From contig NC_088872.1 of NCBI RefSeq assembly GCF_032884065.1, positions 3,720,001 through 3,784,000 on the forward strand: a DNA stretch of 64,000 nucleotides, given 5' to 3'. How positions within the stretch are numbered: position 1 is the first letter of the stretch; each line of letters starts with the position of its first letter. The position numbers and the translations under genes are program-made. The DNA comes from Artemia franciscana (taxonomy: Eukaryota; Arthropoda; Branchiopoda; Anostraca; Artemiidae). Shown piece by piece: positions 24,496 to 34,851 of the stretch. A model generated the notes under the pieces. That model searched no databases, was not told the origin of the DNA, and worked only from the letters and a program-made list of their open reading frames with translations.

Positions 24496-24531
24496 GGGGG
24501 GCACCCCCCGCACCCCTACTGGATCTGTCAC
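24496..24531. repeat. hAT-like terminal inverted repeat, solo end
   Basis: Read on the minus strand from 24531 inward: CAGTGACAGATCCAGTAGGG, then GTGCGGGGGGTGCCCCCC. This resembles the common hAT end 'CAGTGGCGGATCCAG...GGGGGG'. No matching opposite end was found within about 1.5 kb to the left, so only one end is claimed. Confidence 0.35.
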
Positions 24532-24714
24532 TGAAATGAAGGCTAAAAACCACTGCAGTTGGATTTTCTGATATATTTAATTTATTTGTATAGTTTTCAC
24601 TTAGATATGTTTTTCGTCCAGATCAAGTTTTTTCAGGCTTTTAACTTTCGATTAGGTAGTTTATGCTTGAAAAATTTTACACATTTGGAATAAAACAGTA
24701 CGTAGTAACCAACT

Positions 24715-25700
24715 TTAAAAAGGAGCGACTCAAAACAAAAGTAACCAAAATTCTAAAAAAAAAAGGATAACAAAGGATCTGATAACAAAGGATCTGATAA
24801 CAAAGGATCTGATAACAATTTATTGCACCAAGATAATCAGTTTTTTTTATGACGATCCCAAATATATAGAATTCATCAAGTTTAATGCTGCTCGTAAGAA
24901 ATTAAACGCCTAATTTTAAAAATTTCATTAATTCGCCTGACTTTCAAAAAGGGATGAAATGCCCCTAAACAGTCAACTAATCTTCATGAAAATGGCACAA
25001 TTGGATTCAGCATATTAGATAATCCTATAATGGAGGTTTGAGGATCCTATAAAAAAAAAATGTGGAATTTTGAATTTTTTGTCGGAAGAAAGATTATAGA
25101 TGCGTGTTTACTTTTCTTTTTCTCAGAGTGATCGTATCCGTATCGAACCAAGAGTCATAGAACTTAGGTAGACGACTCATCCCAATGGAAATTAAAAGTT
25201 CAAGTACCCTTTTTGCGCAACCAAAAAGATTGGAGGGCAACTAGTCCCCCCCACGTCCCTTTTTCTCCAAAGACAGCCGATGAAAATTACAAGATAGTCA
25301 TTCGATTGGGTATAGTTGAAATATTCAGTAACTATGTCCCTGGGGATAACTTGATCTCTCGCAGACCCTGGGGAAAGAGCTAAAAGCTATGCAATTTGCC
25401 CCTTAGTTAAATCTAAAATTTGTCATTTGGAAACATTTGGAGATTTTTGGAGGGAACTTGCTGCAGGGGAGTTTCCGCAGGGGGAGAATTGTTATTGGGG
25501 AAGAGTTTCCAGGGAGAATTTTCCACAAGGGAGATTGCAATATTGGGACTTGAGGGTGGGATTACAACATATTTTGAGGTTAAACTTTAGCATAAAGAGT
25601 GAGAGATGAGGAAGAGCTGGTCTCTTTCATAAATGAGGCAATTTCTAATCGATTTGAGTTTTAATGTTGCTCCTTTGGATCAGTTGGAAAAAAATTGTCT
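24715..25700 (+). mobile_element. Old, decayed cap-and-tail copy
   Basis: Recognised by the order of family landmarks: AAGGAGCGACTCAA, GTAACCAAAATTCTAAAAA, TGTGGAATTTTGAATTTTTT, GATGCGTGTTTACTTTTC, TTGGAGGGCAACTAGTCCCC and a residual right arm (GAGTTTTAATGTTGCTCC) at about 25660. The cap palindrome is lost. It contains a small internal tandem repeat, AAAGGATCTGATAAC three times (24768-24816). Divergence is much higher than in R1-R4. Confidence 0.6.
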
Positions 25701-26835
25701 TTTTTGAAGTTTAATCAAGCTAAAAAGCTATTTTTCTTGGTATGTATATTTAAAAAAAATGTCTTATATTTTGGGTTACTGTTAGTGCTAACCTCTCCTA
25801 GAGTTCACAACCTCAAAATATTTAACTATAAGGCTATGAAACACACATAAGTAATGTTTTATGAATGCAACATCCTCCAAACTTTTGATATAAAAAATTA
25901 AACAGAAAGTACATCTGTACAATTCTAAAACGATTAAAAATCACTTCATATTTCTTCAGAAGGTAAGAGGGGGAGGAGAGAAATATTACATTTATTGAAA
26001 ACGTTATAGCACTTTATATTGATGAAATTTCTTCCTTTGCAATTCGTTTACATACATTCAAACATGTTTAAAGCACAAGAAGTAGGAGCCGTGGTTTCCC
26101 TTATGTATTGAATCTTCAGTTATAAAAATCAAATTAGTTTAATTTAATTACATATATGTTTCTTTACTGAATAGAGCTGAATTGAATTTTATTGACTTTA
26201 CATTGTAAATGTAAATGACAAACCGAGTATAATATAAACTTGAGTAAAACGGGAAGAGAGGCACAGAAAACAAATAGAAAACGAAATTAAATTGTACAGA
26301 CGCAATAGACACAATAAAACGCAACAGACACAATAAGAAGTGCCATACATTTAATGGCTTCAAAGGATCATCATGCGGTAAATATTTACGTATTCACATG
26401 ATTTAGCAGGGAAAAGTGAATCCAAAATCTCATTCCTTTTTCATCCCCTTTCCAAATATAATAATTGCTTCCGGGGAAAATTCTATTTTGAGCCCTTATA
26501 GGGGCTCACATCAACCCATAGTTATCAAAATTTAAAAACGTGTTTCTGAAAAACACTTTCCAGTGAGAAAAAAATGTCATCTGTATCTGATCCGCTATTG
26601 TAATTATCATTTTCATTAGTCATTAGTCAAGTAGTAAAATGCTATAATGAAAAAAATTGTATTTATTTTTATAAAGAGCCTGAAAAACCTCAAGAAAGGC
26701 GTAAAAGCAAAATAAAAAGTAAACCATTGGACTAACCATTCTTGAAAACCCCTAATGGGAATTTTATAGCCTCCAGTTTTAACAACAAGGAACATCACAT
26801 TTTTTGTATGGGTAGTACTATGTATTCTTTTTTTG
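25701..26835. other. AT-rich stretch, nothing recognised
   Basis: No exon or repeat is recognised. The frames at 26148-26363 and 26616-26798 are hydrophobic, low-complexity and unsupported. Confidence 0.45.
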
Positions 26836-28177
26836 TCAAACAGTTCGTGGTAACGAACTGTAAGTAAGGAGTGACACGGCTCAATAGTAACCGAAACTCT
26901 GAAAAAAAAAAACAGAATGTATATGAAGAATCGGCTTATTATGCTGATTCAAGATACTCAAGATTCATTAAGTTCAGTTTTACCCATCAAAGGCTACGAG
27001 CCAGAGAAATTTTTTTTGATTTTTAAAAAGAGGAAAATATCCCCCTGAGAGTCAATGAACCATAATGAAAATCAAACCATCAGGTTTAGTATGTCAGAGA
27101 ATTCTAATGTAGAGGTAGAATTTTATAGAATTCTAATGTAGAGGTTTCAAGCTCCCATCTTCAAAAATGTGGAATTTTGCTTTTTTTTGCCAAAAGAAAG
27201 ATCCCGGTTGTGTGTTTACTTCTTTTTTCCCCAGGGGTGATCATATGGATCCAGTAGTCCTAGAATGTCGCGAGAGGAGTAATTTGAAAAAAAATTAAAA
27301 TTTACGGTCTTTTTTTGAATAGCCAAAGAGATCGGAGGGCAGCTAGACCCTTCTCACGCTCCTTTTTCACCACAGTAGTTTGATCAAAATTTGAGATATC
27401 TTTCTTCTTCAACATAGTCGAAAGGTCCAATAACTATACCTTTAGAGATAATATGGCCCCCTCCCCCCAGCATCCCGTGAGGAAAGGTCCTTAAGATATG
27501 AAATTTACCCGTTGTTTACAAATAACACTTGTTATTGGAAAGTATGCATAAATTTTTGGGTTTCGAGAGGGGGAGGGGGATTTTTTTGCTGGAGGACTTT
27601 TCCTTAGAGAGTGAAGTTCCTGATTAAGTTTTCACGGAAATTTGTATTGGGAGAATTCGCCAGAATTCCCATACGAAATTATTTTTATTTGTCTTCCTTT
27701 CTCTTGGCCGACTCAATTTACATGATGAGATGTTAATGGTAATTGTCCAGGGTAAATTTTTACCGGTATTGAATTGCCTAGAGGATCTTTCCGTGAGGGG
27801 GAGGCAAATTTTCCGGCCTTATTTAAAAACAATCAGATATCAAATAAAATAAAACAAGTATTTCAACTGAAAGTAAGGAGCGACATTAAAACTTAAAACT
27901 GAAAGAAGTTATTATGTATATGAGAGGGGTTGCCCCTCCTCAATACCTCATTCTTTACGCTAAAGTTTGCCTTTTTGTCACAGTTCTTCTATAACGACTC
28001 CCTCGGATAATTAGAACAATAAGAAACTTTTTAAAAGAACTGGAAACTTTAGTGTGAAGAGCGAGGTAGTAAAGAGGATGTAGTCTTCTCATATACCTAA
28101 TAAGTTCTGTTCATTTTAAGTTTTAAGGTTGCTCCTTACTTTCAGTTAAAAAAAAAAGTTTATTTTCGTATTTAATT
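26836..28177 (+). mobile_element. Cap-and-tail repeat, copy F1
   Basis: Starts TCAAACAG with the intact cap CAGTTCGTGGTAACGAACTG, then GTAAGTAAGGAGTGAC. The body has diverged from the young copies, and the internal second hairpin has been lost. It ends with a tail hairpin (27864-28147; loop 27966-28046, longer than usual). Intermediate age. Confidence 0.7.
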
Positions 28178-29049
28178 GCTAATGGGGCACTGAGACACTA
28201 TAGAGTTGTTTAAGACTGTGTTTAAAAGCCAATTTTTATATCTAATTAGTTTTTAACTATTTTTTCTATCAACTCATAGTCTTAAAACTGTAGACAAGAT
28301 AACACATTGTCATTTGGAGCCCCAATAAGGGCTCAAACTGTAATTTGCCCAAGAAGTGATTAATGAACTATGAAAGAGAATAAAAAAGTATCAAATGATT
28401 TATTCGCTTTCTTCCTAGCTAAATTTTGTGAATATGTAAATATTTACCCTTCATGCGTATTCATGTATATATAATTTTTTACTTTAGTGTTCATTTTCTT
28501 TCAAACTTTTGAAATCCCACCTCATCTCCTTTCATTGGCATTGCATTTCAAAACTTTTCAAAGAGATGCATAAAATTTAGCTTTAAATGCCATCTATTCT
28601 TATCTTTACTTCAAAAGCATCTTTTATCGAAATATTATTTTCATTCAAGTAACAGCCAAATAATGGTTTCGTATTGTCATGATTATACAAAAATAATTTT
28701 TGCAAAAATTACGTGGCATAATTCTGCTACATAACAATACACAACACCCTGGATGTTCGTTGATTTTGTTATTATCCCCTTCAATGTGTCAGCAGATGGC
28801 GACATTAGGGTGTATGATGCTGTATCTCATAGCGGCCCAAGAACTACTTCCCCTATGTAACAGGTTAAAGTGAAGGAGATACTATGTATGCAGATAGTAA
28901 GCTCGCCAGAGTTTTTTGTTTCCATTACTGAAAAAGCAAGTCAAAATGGTGCAAAATATAGGAACTATAGAAGCTGGGGTATGTTATGTAGTTTAAGTTG
29001 CACCCACCGATTGAAGCAAATTTTATTAGACACTACTCTGCAATAGGTA

Positions 29050-29080
<31 letters not shown>

Positions 29081-29704
29081 CGGTATATTTAAAAACTATC
29101 GTATCATAGCTAAATTCATTTTTTTTTTTTTTACAAAATCTTACATTTAAACAAAAATCACACACTACGACTCAGCAATAAAAATTGATGTGAAGAAAGG
29201 CACAAATGAGTTGGTATAACGATTAGTTCGTAATTTAGGGAGTTCATGTTTGTTTTGTAACCGAGTTCGGCTATTGGGAGGGGCTGGTTCGGGTAGTATT
29301 GATCGGTGGCTCTTATTGGCTAGGACGGATGACGTTAAGTACGGAAAAGGATGGATGAGGAGGTTTCTAGTAGTTAAGGGAGTCAACAATTGGGAGACCA
29401 AGATATTTCATTTACAGTTCTGGAGCAACCTACTGTCACATCACAATTAACTTTAAGTCCTTCAGGAGCTGGGTTTCAGTCGAAGAGCGCGACGTCTGTC
29501 TCTCAGCGTTAAACTAAGATACATCTTTGAATTTTCTCAACTCAGCACGCCAATTGTTTTCAAGCACCAATAATATTTGCCTGGGGTTGAACACAACGTT
29601 CGCGTAGGCAATAAGAGATAATGCCTTAGAGATAAAAGGCAATAAGATGCCTTTTAAAGTAAGAGAGGTAACCACTTGGGACTGCACATCCCAAGATTAT
29701 TTAA
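28178..29704. other. Spacer with (AG)n, otherwise unrecognised
   Basis: A purine microsatellite lies at 29052-29079. Short frames at 28965-29450 on both strands have no recognisable family motif. Confidence 0.4.
29052..29079. repeat. (GA)n microsatellite
   Basis: Alternating GA with one GGG interruption, 28 bases. Confidence 0.9.
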
Positions 29705-30064
29705 TTATGCAGAATAAATAAGTACTCATATCCCAAGGTATGAATGTCACAAGCACTGTTTAAGCTTTTGTAACGTTCAATGATTAAATGCCCTTGGTCC
29801 ATCGAATGAAAAGCACGACTGACATCATAACTTCATAGAACAAGATATACCCTGCTTCTTCAGCATCAACCGAAACCAAAGCAGTGCCGTCTGTGCATGA
29901 GCACATCTTATTCCTTCCTGAAACCTAAATTGGTATTTCGGCATTTAACATTCACTACCAAGTTCAGCCATCATCAACTTGTCAAAATTACTGCCAGTAG
30001 CTCCTGCCACTGGTCGATATGATGAGCACTCGTTTAAGGCTTCGTTCTTTTTAGAGACAATCGT
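29705..30064 (-). pseudogene. LINE reverse-transcriptase fragment
   Basis: On the minus strand the order is TIVSKKNEALNECSSYRPVA, DKLMMAELGSEC, a stop, MPKYQFRFQEGIRCAHAQTA and, after a frame change, DVSRAFHSMDQGHLI. These match RT landmarks of non-LTR elements: 'KK..p..CssYRPI..', 'L.....C.l...QfGFr.G..c.hA' and motif A 'DvsrAFDs.dh..Li'. The second residue group of motif A is changed (AFH for AFD), and there are at least two stops and one frame change, so it is an old copy. It lies downstream of, and in the same orientation as, the intact LINE but is a different family. Confidence 0.6.
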
Positions 30065-30386
30065 AAAGCAACCAGTCGAAAATAAAAAAGCGACTATTCG
30101 ACTAGTCCCGATGTGAAGATTTTTGATTTATGTCACTCTGGATTTGCAAACTTGTATTCTTTGTCTTTTTTGTTTTCAATATTATGTATGTATCCAAACA
30201 GCTATGGCTTTCAATAAGTATGTGACAAATGCGTGCTCAGCAGAAATCCTGAACCTTGTGCCCCTCAACGTGAAAAGATAGGTACCCCTAGTATAACTCG
30301 TAAATACTGTTGACATTTCATGTTAATGCTATTATAATTCAGTAGAAATGGACAGAAAAAAAATAAAAAAGAGATTATTGTCTTCT

Positions 30387-30430
30387 ACTGGCGAATCTAG
30401 GGGGGACCTGGGGGTCCCCCCAGATATTTT
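30387..30430. repeat. hAT-like terminal repeat with G/C hairpin, solo end
   Basis: CTACTGGCGAATCTAGGGGG leads into a perfect hairpin, GGGGGACC / GGTCCCCC around a short loop. The 'TGGCGAATCTAGGGGGG' form is common at hAT termini. The opposite end was not found before the LINE at 30871. Confidence 0.35.
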
Positions 30431-30873
30431 CTAACGTCCTGCTTTTCACTGTTTTTTTATAATAAGTTTGTCAATTTGGTCAATTATTGTTGCCCTGGTC
30501 ACACTAACCCCTAACCATTAAATGATTAACTGAAATACGGTTAAAATGGCGATTATTCCGACCGTTGCCAATAGTTTTCCAAGTATCACCAACTAGTTGG
30601 CTATAAGGATGTGGTTACCATGAAAACCTCTAATGTGGCTGAAAATGTGAATCTTATTTGTGACAACCATTTCTTGCTTTTTGGGAAATGCAGATTGCTT
30701 GTTCAAAAATGTTGATTCAAATTATGTTTGACTGACTGTCTTAACTGAAGAATCGACTATTTTATGTTACTGCTTTAAAGACCACAGGTTCTTGTATTAA
30801 ATCTACCTCATCATAAGTCTTCGAAATACTGAGGGTGGCTTGGGATTGAGGTCTTTGCTATTATGTGTAATCT

Positions 30874-30894
30874 CCTTAGACCTTAGACCTTAGA
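30874..30894 (-). repeat. LINE 3' tail: TCTAAGG heptamer x3
   Basis: Three exact heptamers follow the LINE's short 3' UTR on its coding strand. They serve as the microsatellite tail that replaces poly(A). Confidence 0.75.
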
Positions 30895-30915
30895 TCCTCC
30901 AGAGCCAGGGGTGGC

Positions 30916-33786
30916 TCATAGGGCGTCTACGAAACCTCGCCAGACATCTCGCAGCTGAGCTGCAGCCGTGACGTCCTCCCACTGTGGTTGAAAAGACAAC
31001 TCCGCATTTCTCAGGTCTCGGTCGTACTGTCGTCGTAAAGTGTGTCTTGGTCGACCTCTTTTTCGCCTCCCCTTGGGACGCCAATCATATACTGAATTCG
31101 GGAGTCGATCCTCTGGCATACGGAGGACGTGGCCAAGGTATATCCATCTCCTACGTTTCAGAAGGTCAGTAACTAATGGCTGACCGGTTCGTCGGCGAAC
31201 TTCTATGTTGGTGACCTTTTCCTTCCACGATATGTTCAGGATTCTCCTAAGGCACATGTTTTCAAAGGCTAGGACACGTTTCTCTAGCTGGGTGTTTAGT
31301 TTCCAGCATTCACTAGCATAGAGGAGGATGGACATCACATTGCTATTCAGGAGGCGGAGCTTCAAGCGCATAGAGTATTTACTACTGCGCCAGACTGGTT
31401 TCAACTTGCTAAAAGCCGATGTCGCTTGTCCAATTTTTCTCGTGATTTCGTTGGCTATTTCACCATCGTATTCGATCCAACTCCCGAGATATTTAAATTC
31501 CTTGACCTGCTCAATAGTTTTATTTTTGCATTTTAACATGCGTGGGGAGTCACATGTGGCCATACTCTTTGTTTTACTGACATTTACTGCAAGTCCCATT
31601 ATCTCGGCCTTTTCGTCTATGGCGTCGAGTAGCAGCTGCAGTCGCAGTTTTGCTTCTTCAAGAAGAACAACGTCATCTGCGAAGTCCAGATCAGAGATCT
31701 GTCGGCTGCTAATCTTCACTCCAATGCCTGAAGACTGCCGTAGAATATAGTCCATTACAATGACAAACAGAAACGCGGATAGGACACACCCTTGTTTGAC
31801 GCCAGACATTATCTTGAAGAAACGCGTGTCCCCATTTTCTGTGCGTACACAGCATTCACTATCCTCATATAGTGCGATTATCATTTTGACTAGTTTATCA
31901 GGTACTCCGTAATATTTCAAAATCTTCCATAAAGTGTCTCGGTCAACAGAATCGAACGCCTTTTCAAAATCAATGAAGAGTAGGTACAGCTTTTTGTTCC
32001 ATTCTCTGGACTCTTCCACCATCAGTCTAAGAATGAAAATAAGATCAGAGCACGACCTACCAGGTCGGAACCCATATTGCTCTTCCCTGAGACGTGAGTC
32101 TAGGGCTGCTCTTAGGCGTTGTAGTATTACTGAGGCTAGTATTTTACTAGGCACAGACGTTAAATTGATGCCCCTCCAATTGTCACAAATTTGTGCATCG
32201 CCTTTCTTGAAGAGTTTGACCAGTATATTTCTGGTCCAATCTTTTGGGACTTTTTCGTTGTTCCAGATGGCCATTAGAAGAGCAGTCCATACGAATATGC
32301 AGGCTCGAAGGGACGCTTTTAGCATCTCTGCCGTGATCCCATAGACTCCAGGTACACGTCCATTTTTCAGCTTTTTCACAGCTGTCGTCACTTCTTCCGT
32401 GCTGGGTGGGTCAGCACTTACGTCAATTTGTAAAAATGGCGTATCCGGTACTGTTTCTGGATCATCAGGTCTGGGCCTATTTAAGACTTTCTCGAAATGT
32501 GAGGCCCATCTCTCGTCAGCTTTCTGTGGATCCGAAATAATGTCTCCATTTTCATCTTTTACATGGGATATACGATTTGTTTTCTTTCCAACTATCTCGT
32601 TTGTTAGTCGGTAAACCATTTTTGAGTCTCCTTTCTTTGCAGCTTCTTCTGCAAGCGATGTTTTTCTCTCAATGGCAATTCTTTTGTCTTTCCTGGCACT
32701 TCTTTTCACAGCTTTATCCGCTTCTTTGTAGCGGAGCTGTAATTGGGCTTTTTGCTCTGGGCTCGACGTATTCAGGATAAGCGTTCGGGTCTCCTTGCGT
32801 TTACTGATGTATTTCCAGGTGTCATCCGATATCCATTCTTCTTTCTTTCTTTTCTTGAAGCCAGGGTTGACCTTCGCAACGTCATGGTACACACTCTTGA
32901 CTGAGGTCCATGTATTCTCAACATTAAAGTCATTGGTTTTGTCGAGCAGATTTAACGCTTCAAATCCGTTATGTAGAGGATCTTTCAGCTTATCGGTGTC
33001 AAATTGTTTATGTGTTGCAGTGTTAGTTTTCCGCTTCTGAGCTTCCAGTTTGATTCTTACTTCGGCTATCATCAGGATGTGATCTGAATTAACATCCGCT
33101 CCTCGAAAACCCCTCACGTCACATAGGCTACTTCTCCAACGTCTTGACATGAGGAAATGGTCGATTTGATTCTTCGTTCGGCCGTCGGGGGACACCCATG
33201 TGTACTTGTGAATCGTTTTATGGTCGAACATACTACCACCTATTATCAAATCGTTGCTTAGTGCATAATCGATTAGGAGTGTGCCATTCTCATTTATCTC
33301 TCCCATGCCATGTGGGCCCAGAACTTCAGGGAAGTACTGGCGGTCTGCACCAACTTTAGCATTTAGATCGCCAACCACGCAGAGTACATCATGCCTGGAA
33401 ACGTCTTTGGTGACCGAGTGTAGCATGTTATAGAAAGCATCTTTCTCCTCTTCATCAACTTCGTTAGTTGGAGCGTAGCATGTGATGATGGTCATTTTTG
33501 TGTGATTTGATACGAAGCGAGCTGTCATTATACGTTCGTTAACTGGGTTCCAGTTTGTCATTGCTTTGTGTGCAAGTGGCGACATCAGAAGTCCTACACC
33601 AGCGCGGTGGACGGAAGGGTAACCACTAAATGCCATGACATATCCATCACCGAACTTCTCTAATCCATTTCCAATCCACCTTATTTCACTGAGAACGAGT
33701 ATATCGATGAGGTATTGTCTCATCTCTTTAAGAACTTGTTCTGTCTTGGATATCTGGTTCATCGTTCTGACGTTCCAAAAACCCAT
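30916..33786 (-). CDS. LINE ORF: AP endonuclease + reverse transcriptase
   Basis: An uninterrupted frame of 956 codons from the first ATG at 33786 (open upstream to 33840). Numbering from a non-ATG codon at 33810, the endonuclease spans about residues 9-255, with GFWNVRT, LSEIRW (40-45), CYAPTN (111-116), GDLNAKVG (147-154), NQIDHFL (214-220) and SDH (242-244), all catalytic positions kept. RT spans about 515-780, with NWRGINL (544-550), IDFEKAFDSVD (613-623), SGVKQG (669-674) and FADD (710-713), so the aspartate triad is intact. The tail has YLGHVLRM (891-898) and GRRKRGRPRHTLRR. The enzyme nicks target DNA and copies its own RNA from the nick. No ORF1 is seen. It could still be active. Confidence 0.9.
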   Translation of the reverse strand: MGFWNVRTMNQISKTEQVLKEMRQYLIDILVLSEIRWIGNGLEKFGDGYVMAFSGYPSVHRAGVGLLMSPLAHKAMTNWNPVNERIMTARFVSNHTKMTIITCYAPTNEVDEEEKDAFYNMLHSVTKDVSRHDVLCVVGDLNAKVGADRQYFPEVLGPHGMGEINENGTLLIDYALSNDLIIGGSMFDHKTIHKYTWVSPDGRTKNQIDHFLMSRRWRSSLCDVRGFRGADVNSDHILMIAEVRIKLEAQKRKTNTATHKQFDTDKLKDPLHNGFEALNLLDKTNDFNVENTWTSVKSVYHDVAKVNPGFKKRKKEEWISDDTWKYISKRKETRTLILNTSSPEQKAQLQLRYKEADKAVKRSARKDKRIAIERKTSLAEEAAKKGDSKMVYRLTNEIVGKKTNRISHVKDENGDIISDPQKADERWASHFEKVLNRPRPDDPETVPDTPFLQIDVSADPPSTEEVTTAVKKLKNGRVPGVYGITAEMLKASLRACIFVWTALLMAIWNNEKVPKDWTRNILVKLFKKGDAQICDNWRGINLTSVPSKILASVILQRLRAALDSRLREEQYGFRPGRSCSDLIFILRLMVEESREWNKKLYLLFIDFEKAFDSVDRDTLWKILKYYGVPDKLVKMIIALYEDSECCVRTENGDTRFFKIMSGVKQGCVLSAFLFVIVMDYILRQSSGIGVKISSRQISDLDFADDVVLLEEAKLRLQLLLDAIDEKAEIMGLAVNVSKTKSMATCDSPRMLKCKNKTIEQVKEFKYLGSWIEYDGEIANEITRKIGQATSAFSKLKPVWRSSKYSMRLKLRLLNSNVMSILLYASECWKLNTQLEKRVLAFENMCLRRILNISWKEKVTNIEVRRRTGQPLVTDLLKRRRWIYLGHVLRMPEDRLPNSVYDWRPKGRRKRGRPRHTLRRQYDRDLRNAELSFQPQWEDVTAAAQLRDVWRGFVDAL

Positions 33787-34079
33787 CTTTAGATTCTGTT
33801 TCGTAGTCAAAAATCGGTTCCGGGGGCATGCAGGGGGTCGTTATCTGGGGAGGTGATGTATCCGAGGCTGTTGTAGACGTTTCAGTTGCAGTTCTTTTTC
33901 CCCTGAGGGTTGCCCCTCAAGGTCCCGGGTGTGGGTTGCAAGCCCACAGCCCAACCCTCCTCATTTGCGGACTTGGGACCGTCATGCTCCCCCGACCTCT
34001 GTGAGGCAAGGATCCTTACATGGTTGAGTTAATCTGTAATCTCAAGAAGTATATAAACCTCAAAGGGTTTTAAATGGTA

Positions 34080-34285
34080 GCTACTGAGATGGATCGGTCG
34101 TATTCTTAGATACAATGAGAGGCAGATCTGTTGGAAATGTCTAAGACCGGCTGGAGCAAAGAGTAGCTGCCAATCATGAGGCCACTAGAAACTAAATGGC
34201 AAGCTTGGTAAGCTGCACCGACAAATTTTGAATACCACGGATGGGTCCCAAAATGGCTTGGAGCACAGCAAGCTAGCAATTGAAA
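34080..34285 (+). pseudogene. Possible LINE C-terminal scrap
   Basis: LRWIGRILRYNERQICWK resembles the RRWLGHVLRM motif, and a later MGPKMAW piece resembles the 'RMGLTWEEA' end of RTE-like proteins. Stops interrupt. It is weak because each motif is short. Confidence 0.25.
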
Positions 34286-34664
34286 CTTATTAAAGTTAGT
34301 TTTTTTTTATGTGCTGTTAACAGATACCAGATAGATGTCAGCCTGGGCTTTCCCTTCTTTTTCATATTTTTTATATTTCATTGACTAGATGGTAAAATTT
34401 ACTTATTATTTATAACAGTTCTTAGTACATGGCAAATAATATCTAGTTACTTTATGGGGAATCGGAAAAATTTCAGAAATCAGCCTAACCATCAAAACAG
34501 GAAGCATTGCTTAATAATCCTAAAAAGGAGGATATCCATAGAATTGACAATGGTTACTTTACTGTTGGAAAAGATACACGTTTGGAAGAATTAATAAAGA
34601 AGCTAAAAGAACTAAGTATATTAAAAATAATTATAAAAATAGATTCTTAAAGGCTGCTGTATAC

Positions 34665-34851
34665 CTAGTAGCTTTCGAAGCCACCTTGATAACAAGCGCA
34701 ACTAGCAGGCAATTTAAATGACTCAATAAAAAATGGAAACTTGTACTCATAGGGGTCATAGGCAATCATTCTGTGATATACACTTTTTTGAAGACAGCGG
34801 GTTTCATAGCAGGCTGGAATTTTCGGGCATGGTCCTCCTTCAAATTGAGGC
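34665..34851 (-). CDS. Gene B exon 5: second half of the cystine knot
   Basis: After acceptor TTTCCAG the frame continues PQFEGGPCPKIPACYETRC, LQKSVYHRMIAYDPYEYKF, PFFIESFKLPASCACYQGGF and ESY with TAG at 34665. Five of the seven knot cysteines are here. The block CLQK..YHR...YDPY...FPF.IESFKLPASC.C is shared almost residue for residue with gene A. Confidence 0.9.

Larger units (their letters stand above)
30871..34020 (-). mobile_element. RTE-like non-LTR retrotransposon (LINE), nearly whole
   Basis: A minus-strand LINE: GC-rich 5' leader (about 34020-33790), one long endonuclease-RT frame, a very short 3' UTR and a tail of three CCTTAGA heptamers (plus strand 30874-30894) instead of poly(A). 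Short tandem-repeat tails are characteristic of RTE-type LINEs. Clade placement beyond RTE-like is uncertain; RTE-X and Nimb-type elements share this C-terminal architecture. The contrast in GC with its AT-rich flanks and the absence of stops suggest a recent insertion. It lies in the intergenic interval downstream of gene B's last exon and upstream of gene A. Confidence 0.8.

Noticed and set aside
31328-33040. Plus-strand open frames at 31328-31750, 31934-32344 and 32795-33040
   Set aside because: They are antisense to the LINE's long endonuclease-RT frame and have no motifs of their own.
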